Assembly (NCBI RefSeq): GCF_932294415.1
Contig: NC_065544.1
Coordinates: forward strand, 18,389,351 to 18,453,350
Source of the DNA: Quercus robur
Lineage: Eukaryota; Streptophyta; Magnoliopsida; Fagales; Fagaceae
DNA: 64,000 bases
Direction of reading: 5' to 3'
A program made the position numbers and the translations under genes. This document shows positions 23,601-36,000 of this stretch, piece after piece. The notes under the pieces are model-generated. The model was not told the origin of the DNA, searched no databases, and saw nothing but the letters and a program-made list of their open reading frames with translations. Each line of letters opens with the position of its first letter. Position 1 is the first letter of the stretch.

Positions 23601-26600
23601 CATATCAAAAAAAAAAAAAAGTAATAACATTTGGACAAACAAAAATACTACAAAGGATACCTACATTCTAAAATTTTAAAGAGTAATCAAATCCAAAATG
23701 AATTACAATGGAGGCGGGAAGCAATAGTTTGGAGTGGCTCCCATTACCAAAGCAAGGATTTTGAGTTCAAAGTTTTTATAGAGTGCTTTGATTAGGGGAT
23801 GAAAGATCCACCCCCTTTTCCTTGGAAGTGCATTTTGAAAAGTTATAACTCCACCTAGAGTTGCTTTCTCCATTTGGATTGTAGCACTAGGAAAAATTTT
23901 GACAATGTATTATTTAAGAAAGAGGACAATTATAATTATGGATTGATGCAGAATGTGTAAATCCAATAGGGAGTTAGTGGACCATCTTCTTCTACATTGC
24001 CCTATTGCTGGGGAATTGTGGGATTGAATACTATGCTTAGTGGTGTCACATTGTCACTTGGGTAATGCCTGATTCAGTTCTTGCTATGTTCAATTCTTGG
24101 AAGGGGATGCTATTAGAAGTGGAGAAGCATGAGGAACAATTCCTTTATGTCTCATTTTGGTGCATTTGGAAAGAGAGAAATCAGTGTACTTTTGAGGGAG
24201 AGGGTTATCCTTGCCACATTTATAGTTCCTCTTGCTGAAGACTCCTTACAAGTGCAATTCTGATTCCTATACTTCCTCTACGACTTCTTTCATGGACTTT
24301 TTAGATTATTTACTTTTCAATTGATAATTTCTCATTTTTTGTATTTTTATTTAGCTCACTGCTGCTTTCTGTTTTTTCCTTGCTATTCTGTTGTCTACAT
24401 CCTGTGTACAAGGATATTACCGTTTTGCACTGCTTTTTAATGAATTATATATTACTTATCATAAAAAAAAAAAAAAATAATAATAATAATAATGAAGCCT
24501 ACCTAATATTTTTTCCCAATCATACAGTATTCTTAAGAGCATAGAATTGATCGAACAAAATTTAATTCATCACCATTAAAAGTGTGTGTTCCTCTTTCTC
24601 CTCAAAGTATTAGTATCCACATAAGAGCCAGGGCACTGTGATTTGAAATATTTTTGTTTTATCTTGAATATATCAGGGTTGACGCTCATTTGTTGTATGC
24701 AGGTTTATTGTATGGTTGCACATCCTTTGCAGCCCCATCTTGTTGCTACTGGAACCAATATTGGTATTATTGTCTGCGAGTTTGATTCTAGGTCTCTTCC
24801 GGCTATAGCTCCTCTGCCAACACCATCAGGAAGCCGAGAGCATTCTGCTGTGTATGTAGTTGAAAAAGAATTAAAGTTGCTAAATTTTCAGTTGTCCAAC
24901 ACAGCAAATCCATCTCTTGGAAATAACAGCTCCATATCAGAAACTGGAAGGTTTAAGGGAGATTCGTTTGAACCATTACCTGTCAAGCAAGTTAAAAAGC
25001 ACATCAGCACTCCTGTTCCACATGATTCATATTCAGTTCTTTCTGTAAGCAGTTCAGGGAAGTAAGTTGCTTCTGACTTTTGCTCTAGCAGTATTGATGT
25101 TGGTTTTTCAAATGTGTCAATTTGAAGCTTTCTAGGGGATACTTTTGTAAGCATAGACCTGTGGTTGCATTGAATTCACTCATTATTTCATCGTTTCCAC
25201 TGTGTAGTGTGAAGAGGGAGTTTGGGTTGGGGGACAGGAGGGGGGTTGGGGGGAGGGGGGGTGGGGGGTGGGGTGGGAGGAATGGTATTTTAATTACAGG
25301 GGCCATAATTACTTCATCTTATTTTCTATATCTGTATATGTCTTGTACTCTGAAATAGCATTGCATGGTTCTTTCAAATCTATTGATGTGGAGGTGGTGT
25401 AGTCTCATGGTTAATAGCTCTTTGATCGCAATTTGATTGCAGGTATCTTTCAATTGTGTGGCCTGATATCCCTTACTTCTCTATCTACAAGGTCAGTGAC
25501 TGGTCAATTGTTGATTCAGGCAGTGCAAGGCTTCTTGCTTGGGATTCATGTTTTGACAGATTTGCTATATTGGAATCGACATTACCTCCTAGAATTCCCA
25601 TAATTCCTAAAGGTGGCTCATCAAGAAAAGCAAAAGAAGCTGCTGCAGCTGCTGCTCAAGCTGCAGCTGCGGCTTCCTCTGCTGCTGCTGCAGCCTCTGT
25701 TCAAGTTCGTATTTTGCTGGATGATGGGACATCAAATATATTAATGAGATCTATAGGTGGCCGCAGTGAACCGGTTATTCTCATTTACCCTGTTATTAGG
25801 TTTTCTTTTAATTCTTACATTTGCTTCTGATTCTTGGAATTTTTTAGTTCATTTCTTCTTACTTGTTTCCACAATTATGATCAATGTTCTGTGTATGCTT
25901 AAACTTGATAAACATTACTTCTGATGTTAATGTAGATTTCTAGGATTTCTGAAATCCAAATGTACATGCATATCTGTCTAAGCTTTCCTGGGAACACCCA
26001 TTAAAATTTTGAAGTTAAATCAAAATTAAAATTAAATAACTCGAAAGGACTTAAATCACAACGACAATTTATTGCTCTTTCAATTTTTACCAAAACTGGT
26101 TGACTAAGCTATTGTCTAGAACTTCTCATTTTAGGGAGATTATTGCATTTCATTAGAATATACTTAGTACTGAATGTGGACACAATGCGTAACACTTAAC
26201 TGGTGGAATCGTAGGAAAATTCTTGTGTTGCAATTGATCAACTCTTGCTTTCACTTAGTTTACCCTGGTATATTTCGTAACGTGTAGGATCTCTTTTCCT
26301 TTATCTTCATTTCCCACATCACCCTTTTCTGTTTGGGGAAATAAAGGAAAAAAGAGCAAGAAGAAACTCATTAAAGTTGTGCTTACCATTAAGAGAGTGA
26401 AGGGTATTTAGGGAAGTTAGTTGTACTTATTCTTCTTCTTCTTTTAAACTCGTGCCATTTGGAAGAAAGATACTTCATGTGCCTTTTGCTGTATATGTTG
26501 CTTTACTTTCTGTAGGTTTCTCCTTGAAGGGTTCATCTTGGAAAGGTTGGACATAGAATGTTTTTTGAGTTTTCTTGCATGGTAAGAGTTCGTCTATAAC

Positions 26601-29600
26601 TCAAAATCATCTCTTGTAGGTAATTGGCTTGCATGGGGGAGCACTACTTGGTGTTGCCTATCGAACATCAAGGAGAATTAACCCTGTTGCTGCAACAGCT
26701 ATTTCAACAATTCAGTCAATGCCCTTATCTGGATTTGGAGGTGGTGGACTTTCGTCTTTTAGCACATTTGATGATGGATTTTCTTCTCATAAATCTCCGG
26801 GTGATGCCGCAGCACAAAATTTTCAGCTCTACAGGTGTGAATGATGACTACTTTGCTGAACTTGTTTGTTATTAATTTCATTTCTAGATTTAGCGATGCC
26901 AATATTTGATATTTTCCTCCATTATTATTAATGCTTTTCAGTCTTGTGAAGTTACTGAACGCAAGTTCATTTAATTGATTGAATGGACATCAAGATGAGC
27001 TGGCATATATAAATGAATGGCATTTGTTGTAATGTTCTTATAAAATTCAATTTGAAGCCAATAAGATCAAGCACCACTTGGTGGAATGGGATAAGGTATG
27101 CACTCTTTTGGCTTATGGGGGTTGGGGATTCAAAAACTTACCACTTTCAATCAATCTTTGTTGGGAAAGTGGCTATGGAGGTTTGGGTCGGAGGAAAACA
27201 AATTGTGGAGACAGGTTGTTACTGTGAAATATGGGGAGGAATGGGGTGGATGGTTATCAAAACCTGTTCAAGGTACTCATGGTTGTGAGTTTTGGAGGAG
27301 CATTAGAATGAAGGGGGGTCATTTCTTACGGTCCATTTGGTTTGTTGTGGGTTCTGGTAGTTGAATTCGGTTTTGGCATGATAATTGGTGTGGGGATCAG
27401 CCTTTAAAATTGATGTTTCCTGTACTGTTTGAAATTTTCGTGGATAAGAATGCTTCTGTGGAATCATTATTGGAGAGACAGGTGGAGGGGCGGAGTAGGA
27501 ATTGGCATGTGGAATTCATAAGAAATTTTAATGATTGGGAGATTGATGAAGTGGCTTCATTTGTCCATTTGTTAGACTCTCATACTCCCCTTGGGGAAGG
27601 GAAGGATAGGATGATATGGAAGTTTATGAATAATGAGGAGTTCACTATGTGATCATTTTATGAAAAAATTGCGAGGCTCAACACCTTTGCCTTTTCTTTG
27701 GAAGGCCATATGGAGGACCAAGGCACCTCGGAGAGTTTCATTCTTTGCGTGGATAGTGATTGGGGAAAAATTCTCACTTGTGAGAATCTCATCAAGAAGT
27801 GCTTTTTTTTTTTTTTTTTTGAGAAAGAGAAGTGCTTTTCAATGGTGAGTAGGTGTTGTATGTGTTGTGGTAGCGGGGACATTGTGGATCACCTCTTGAT
27901 TCACTGTAGCATGGCTTTTGAGTTATGGAGTTTCATCTTTAGGATGTTTGGGGTTAAGTGGGTTTTACCGCAGAAGCTCCTTGATTTATTATTTGAGTGG
28001 CGATGTCATGGACCAAATTCGGAAATCTAGAATCTTATCCCTTCATGTTTGAAAGAACAAAATTGGTGTATTTTTGAAGATGTGAAGTGCATGTCTTCTC
28101 AAATACAAGCAACCTTCATTAGTTCTCTTTATGAGTGGCCTTTTGTATCAGGTCTTATTGATAGTGTTATAGAGTCAACTCATAACTCATATGTAGATAT
28201 TACCCCATTGTAATTCTTTAGGCTACTTCATGTTTATTTTCATGACGTAATCTCTTTTAAATAATATTATTTTTACCTATAAAAAAAAAGAGGAAGTCTA
28301 GACTGGTATCTTAAAGCTGTAGTTTTAGCAGGTTATTATGACTTAATTTATTTAATTGTTTTCAAGTTTTTAATTTTCCTTGGTGGTAGTTGTCACTTGT
28401 TTCAACATAGAACCCTGAAATTTATTTATTTCTAATTTTTTTCCCCAATGAATTTTATGTGCAATTGGAAGAGCATAATGTAGTCTATGCTTTAAGCCCA
28501 TATACTGTAATTATTACACCTATTTCTAATGAGAATGATGACATTTCTGGTCTGTCATATAATGTGAGGTAGCATGAGTAACCCCTTTACTTGTCAAGCC
28601 TCTCTGACCCCTTTTTTACGTGTATGCTTCCCTTCATCCACCATACTCAAACTCTCTTTTTATCTTCTATAAGTATCTCTCTGTCTCTCATCTTCATGCA
28701 TCACATTAGATTCATCTTGCTTGTTGATTGCCAAATGGTTTTTACTATTGTATAATGTATATATGTATACACACACTTTGGTTTTGTCCTGTTCAATAAG
28801 ATCACTGGAGTCTTCGCCTTCTGATTTTATTTTTATGTCTAATTTATCTGTTACAATTGCAGTTGGGAAACATTTCAACCTGTGGGTGGTCTTCTGCCAC
28901 AGCCAGAATGGACTGCATGGGACCAAACTGTCGAGTATTGTGCTTTTGCATATCAGCAGTACATTGTCATTTCTTCTTTGCGCCCTCAATTTAGATATCT
29001 AGGAGATGTTGCAATTCCCTGTGCTACTAGTGCTGTTTGGCATCGTAGACAGCTGTTTGTGGCTACACCAACTACCATCGAGTAAGATATTGTTTCTGAT
29101 CCCATAGTTTCTTGGTTTCTTCAACACCAGTGGCGATGTTTCTTGCTTTTACATTTTTTACTATATAATTTTGGCTTTAGTTATATACTCTATTCTTTTC
29201 AGAGGGAACCTATGATTTCAAAAATATGGAAAGATGAAAAAACGTCATCACTTAGTTCAATCTTATATTAGTTGTGCCCTTGCCTGGGACTTGAATACTA
29301 AGAAAAGATAAATAATCCACATTTTTGTTTCATAAAATGAGTTTATGCAATAAATAAGGAAAAGAATACTCCTGTCTCAAAATAGATGTTTTGGTTTTAA
29401 ATGGCCTGAGTGTTAATGATGGTTTTGAATGCTTGTGAATTTCATACCATTGTACTTGAAGAATATTGTACTTCAGCTGGGGGTTATCTTGTAGTTCTTT
29501 AAAGGCACTTGCAATTGAGGATCCTTCTTTATAAGTATTCTCTTATAAAAATAAATAAAAATAAAAATAAAAGAGGAGAAAAGCATCTATGAAGGAGGAG

Positions 29601-32600
29601 GAGAAGCTGAAGAAAAAAGAAGAAATATATTGATGCTGGACACTGCTAGGAAAATAGGGATAAAAGAGGAAAAGAAGATAAACATAACAAATCCTAGGCA
29701 TCACCACTAGCTAAGGGTGTTTGGAATCACCACCAAACAAGAGAACACATTTCGAATCACAAATCTTATTCAAATTGTAATGTCTTCACGATTACAAGAG
29801 CCAATATTTTAATAGGGCTTCCAAGATTTCATTTATATGGAAATATGTAATCAAACCACAATTGAATCCCATAAAATCCTCAACATTAAAGACTAAATTT
29901 GAAATTCAAATTCAAAAAGAAAACTAGTTCCAAATTCAAAAATAAAATTTGAAATAATTTTGGTGCTCCTTAAATCAGATTATCAAATATCTAAGGCCAA
30001 ACTTTAAAAAAGAAAAAGATAAAGACTATTAGATATGAATAGGAGAAGATTTGAAGGTGAAGACTCACTTGTAATTTTTCATAAATAATAAAGAATCACA
30101 TGTAAGGTAAAGCTATAGATTAGCGAATCACTCCAAGTTTAAATAATAAATTAATCGTTAATAAAGGTAATATCATTGGGCCAAAATTTGTCTCTTGGAC
30201 AATGTATTATTCTTAAGAATTAACAAAACCAATTGGGCCTAGATTGTGTTTAGGATGGTAATTTTTTAAGCTCTAACAATTCAAAGGAATTTTCATAATA
30301 ATAATACGATGCACTAGTATTGATTGGTACAGAAATATTTTGTTTCCCTCACCAAATTGAAATGGTCTCTGGCACATTATTCACAACTTTGGTGAACGTC
30401 CTTAGCATGTAATAAAGCTGTTATTTTTGAGATCATTGTATGAATAGATGACCGCTTTAGGTAGTATTCTTTCCAAATCCTTTTTTTATTTTATTTTATT
30501 TTATTTTATTTTAAGTTTTAATTCACTATGAGTAGTTTTGATACACTTCCTATGTATTTGAGCTTCCTCATTTGTAAAGAAGCCTTTACTTATTATTATT
30601 TTTAAAAGGCACAAGTATTAATGAAAAGTAGAAATACTAAGTAACTTCCGTAAATACCCTTATTGGAATCTTGTTTAATTTTTGAAAAACATTAAGGGTA
30701 TTTTAGGAAAATTTCAATGTGTATATTTTCACTTTTCGAGGTTAGATATTTATTTCGGAATCTTGTATTTAAAAGACATTTTCCCCAAAGAGAGATGCAT
30801 TGTCCATAAGAATTCCTTCATATACACAATATCTATGAATATTGTGTGACATCATAATTAAGCAATTTAATTAAATACATTTTTTTTAATATATCATTAT
30901 TTTGGTAGACAAGCATTTCAATAGTTCTCTTCCAGTGCATTTGACTATATGGATGGATGTTTGAGGATATGGAACATATTATTTTTCCACAGTTTTGTGA
31001 CTAAGATTTGTTCACATCTATGAAGCAGTGAGTTTTAGGGTATTGTATTTGCTCTTATATGGCTTCTTGTTAGAGTATTTTGTATCCCCCCCCCCCCCCC
31101 CCCTCTTTCTCTTTCTCCTATTATTTACATTGATGTATATTGTATAAATTTGTATTTTCTTCTTCATTTTTTCCCTTTTTCTTAAGGATTGTCCTTTTAA
31201 ACTTTTTTTTTTTTTTTTTGGGGCAATAAAGTTTGGAGCTATATTTTTCAACCCATTACATAACAATTTATAAGACTATCTATGTGTATTATTTAAACAA
31301 GTCACATGACTCTTTAAAAAGTCATGTGACTAAAACTACACTTGGATGATTTCTTCGATCGCCACATGGTTGGTTGGAAGGAGATAGCTAGGCAAACTTT
31401 TTCCCTTTTTTTGTTTTGGGGGAGTAATTATATCTTGTTAACTACATTTTAGTAATTTTTCATCAGTAATAACCATCACTATCACCACCAAAGCTAATAA
31501 GCAAGAACCATTGTAATGGAGTTGAAATTGATCAATAAGTATTCTATGCCAATTTGTTGTGCTGTGTTTTTCAGATGTGTTTTTGTGGATGCTGGAGTAG
31601 CACCCATTGACATAGAAACAAGAAAGATGAAAGAGCAGATGAAACTGAAAGAGGCACAAGCAAGAGCCATTGCAGAACATGGAGATTTAGCTCTAATCAC
31701 AGTGGATGGTCCCCAGTCTCTTACACAAGAAAGAATATCATTGAGGCCCCCAATGCTACAGGTTTATAAATCTTTAGTCTCCCCCCACCCCCTTTTCTTA
31801 TTGGGGAAAATGGTAAATTGATAATTTATTTTTCCTTTAGTTGCCTAGAAGGATTTGGCACCTTGTTTTGGCAAAAACCTCTGAAATTTATTCTAAGTTT
31901 CTAAAGTTTTTTATTTTAAATAATAACACTTATTTGGTTAGTTTAACATAATATTTTTTCCCCCAAGAGGAAGAAATGCTGAAATAAACCTTAAGTTTAA
32001 TTAGGATGACTCAAGAAATGTATATTTATCAGGATGTTAATATTTGGGAGTTTCATCAGCCTTTTGTTTCTGTATAGTTTTTAATGAACTGTGGATTGTG
32101 AATTGCTCAAAGATCCATGCGGGAATAGATCTCATTTGCTTTTAGTAAAAAAATTTGTCTCCTTTTCAGGTGGTGCGATTAGCTTCTTTTCAGCATGCTC
32201 CTTCTATTCCACCTTATTTAACATTGCCAAAACAATCTAAAGTTGATGGGGATGATTCAGCAATACCAAATCCACTTGAAGACAGAAAGGTTAATGAGAT
32301 AGCTGTTGGTGGTGGAGGGGTATCTGTGGCTGTTACTCGTTTTCCAACAGAGCAGAAACGACCAGTTGGACCTCTGGTTGTGGTGGGTGTCAGAGATGGA
32401 GTTCTTTGGCTGATTGACAGGTAATTAAACAACACCCCCCTCTCCCCTCCCCCCCCCCCCCCCAAAAAAAGGTTTCAATACCAAACTCAGAGTACTGATG
32501 TCCTATCAGTAAGAGAACTCCATAATCTCTAGCATTTAAGTTCATCCTAATTTTCAAAGTATACAATACAAGCATGTTTGATAACCCTATTGGTGGTTGT

Positions 32601-33034
32601 GGCATGGTTCCTGTGTATGAATCTATGGAATTAAATCTATATGAATGAAGGTTTGAACAGCTTTTCACTGAATCTATACTAGAGACCACACGTAAGGACT
32701 AAGGACCCAATTACAAAACTTGACCCAAATTAAGACTTAAGAGTTACAGCCTTTGTACAGAACTCCCAAGATTACAAACTTACAGCTGACTATTAAAAAT
32801 AATCATACTGGAAACTCTTCTAATTGCACCACTCGTCATTTTTGCTAGAGAAAGTTTTTCCAAGCCTGCACAAGCCTGGGCTTATATGCATGCTTCCTCT
32901 TCTTGTTTCAAGTTTCACTAACTAATTGTCAAACGAAATTTCCTTCGGTGTCTCCTCTCTCTAAAAATATGGCCAATGTTACTGTTATATGTTGCACAAG
33001 TACATAATTACTTGCATGTATGTGTTATCTAGGC

Positions 33035-33065
<31 letters not shown>

Positions 33066-36000
33066 TGAATGCACAAAAATGTTATAGCTCTGATCATCCA
33101 AAAAGGAAGGCTAGTACGAAGCCTAGACATTCATAAGTTTGATTATGTGATCAATCTGCTGGTTGAGCTAGAGGTCATATGCAAATCATAAAATAATATT
33201 TAAACAAAGAATTCAGACATATAAAATTCATCTAAATAATAAATCTCCCCCTCCCTTTAAAAGTTAAATTATTCCTCTCTCTCTCTCTCTAAATTGAGGA
33301 GATACATTCCAAATGAGGCTAGAAGTATGTTGACTGCAAGCCCCCTCCAACAAGCATAGACTATTGTTCCCACTTGCTTAGGCTTGTTCTTTGATAATAG
33401 GATAAGGATCCTCTCTATTTTCAAGTGAAGTTGAGAGTGTCCATTTAATAGGTAAGATTTAAAGTGGAGTAAAAGTAGGGTTAGATTGTGCCAATTCATT
33501 TAAAATGTAACTATGATTAAACTATACTAGAGTTGTAAATTTTTGAATGAGTTTCCACAATCTAGACCCTGCATTTACTCCACTTCAAATCTTAGCCATT
33601 AAATGGACACACTCCATTTCTCTTGGACATGGAGAGGATCCAAATCTGTGATAATACCACCCCCTTAAGAGCTTGGTTTACCACGATAGAGATGAACATT
33701 TACTACAGTTTGTTCTGTATACTGCAGCCATCAATTCTTACCGGTGTAATTAGTTTTGAGTATTTGTTAAAAAAGAGGGGGGGAGGGGGCAGGTGTCTTT
33801 AAAAGACCTTTTAATTTTCTACATTATTTATGTAGTGATCTATTCACTTTTTCTTTTTAGTCACAAGATTAATATTTACATGTGAGTTCTCTTTGTAAGG
33901 TACATGTGTGCTCATGCCTTATCTCTTAGCCATCCTGGTATTCGCTGCCGGTGTCTTGCTGCCTATGGAGATGCTGTTAGTGCAGTGAAATGGTATTTTT
34001 TCTTGTTTTTGTTATTCGCAGTATTGTTGTTGTCGTTCTTGTTATTTATTGTTTCCCTCTCTGTTTTTTTACATATTTATATAAATCTAGGTTTGCTACA
34101 ATGTACTTTCTTCTTGAGCAGGGCTAGTAGGCTTGGCAGAGAACATCATGATGATTTGGCACAATTTATGCTAGGGATGGGATATGCTACTGAAGCACTT
34201 CATTTGCCTGGAATATCTAAGAGGTACCCTGTGTAAATATTATTCTCTCCACTGATTTAGATCACAATGCATATTGTTATTTATACTTCAAACTGTGCAA
34301 CAGCGTTCTTTTGTATGAAGAACATTTTATCCGTGGTAGAAAAGATTCCTGTATCTTTTAGTGTGGTTGATTTGGCAAGAACCTTTTTTCTTTGTTGGAC
34401 ACTTATGCATCCTGATAATAAAAAATAAATTTAATAATAACTAGAATAAAACTCATGTCATACCAAAGTGACTATGCGCCAAATAAGTGCAGCCAAACCA
34501 TGTTGATTCTTCGTGCATTGTGATTCATGACTTCTCATCTAAGAAGATTCTGCAGAGAATGAATACACATTGCAACTCTCTTCTAAATTCTCTTTGGTTA
34601 TTCTCAGCTGTAGTTAATGGAAAAGTTGACTGGTAGTGTATTCTTTTCCTAGCATAAGATGCATGGGCAAAATCTGATCTGTTTGCATCTACTTCTCACC
34701 CCAGTTTCTTAAATTTCTAAAAAAGAATCATGGTTATGTACTAATGTTAGTAATTCAAAATGACGTCCATACAGAGAGTTCTTAAGTTCTTGTTTTGTAA
34801 GCATAGATAAATATGTTCTTATTCTATTCTATGATTTGTAGGTTGGAATTTGATCTGGCTATGCAGAGCAATGATTTAAAAAGAGCTCTTCAGTGCCTCC
34901 TTACAATGAGCAACAGCAGGGATATAGGACAAGATACTCCCGGGCTCAATATGACTGACATTCTCAGTTTAACAGCTAAGAAAGAAAATGTTGTGGAAGC
35001 TGTTGAAGGAATTGTGAAATTCGCGAAGGAATTTCTAGATCTTATTGATGCTGCGGATGCCACTGCACAAGGTGAAATTGCTCGTGAAGCTCTTAAGAGG
35101 TTAGCTGCTGCAGGTTCTGTAAAAGGAGCCTTACAGGGTCATGAGTTGAGGGGACTATCTCTGCGTCTTGCTAATCATGGAGAATTGACCCGGCTAAATG
35201 TAAGTAGTCTTGTTCATGAGTGATTCTCTTGCATGTTTTATCCTTGAGCTATTTGATGCATGCTATAAGTATCTTATCATTTTCAATTTGCATAATGCCA
35301 ATAAGTTCTAACCCAAATGGCATCCCCACCCCCCCCCCCCCCCCCCCCTCCCCCATTCTCTCCCTGGGCCATTTCCTCCTCTCTCCCCCGGAAGAACCTG
35401 TTGAAGGCTGAGCTTGTCTTTGAAACCTACTGGTGGCATTTGTTACTATTTTTTAAAACAACTAGCCATGGTCCCGCGCGATGCACGGATAATGTTTTAA
35501 GTTGTTATGTGAAAAACTTATATAGAATATACAAAATATTTTAAAGTAATAACATGATGTAATGTTGCAATAACATGAAGAGATTTTTGTTAAATTAATG
35601 ATGTAATACAAAATTAAGGGGATGGAGAATTTAAACTATAGAGAAAAAGTTACATAAATTAGAAATTAGTTATTATGTGGTGTAATATCTTCTCAAAAAA
35701 AAAAAAAATGTGGTGTAATAAATTGACTGCTTGTTTAATCATTTATTTTTTTGCTGAAATTTTTAATTTTAATTTTTGTTTCTACAATGGCTTGGAGTTA
35801 GAATAAAAAACTTGTAATTTCATGTAAATGTTTAGTTTAGTTTAGTTTTTTTTTTTTTTTTTGAGAAAAATGTAATTGTTTAGTTGGCTTATGGAAATAT
35901 CATCTAAAATTTATGATGTCATGTTTATGTTATTGAAGTATGATAGTAGTAAGTTAAACACTCAGTGAAAATAGTGATATCCTATTAATTTAATTTTATT

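Noticed and set aside
35455..35520. ACTAGCCATGGTCCCGCGCG stretch as a Helitron or Mutator edge
   Set aside because: Only a weak resemblance to 59527 and no matching second end or target duplication.
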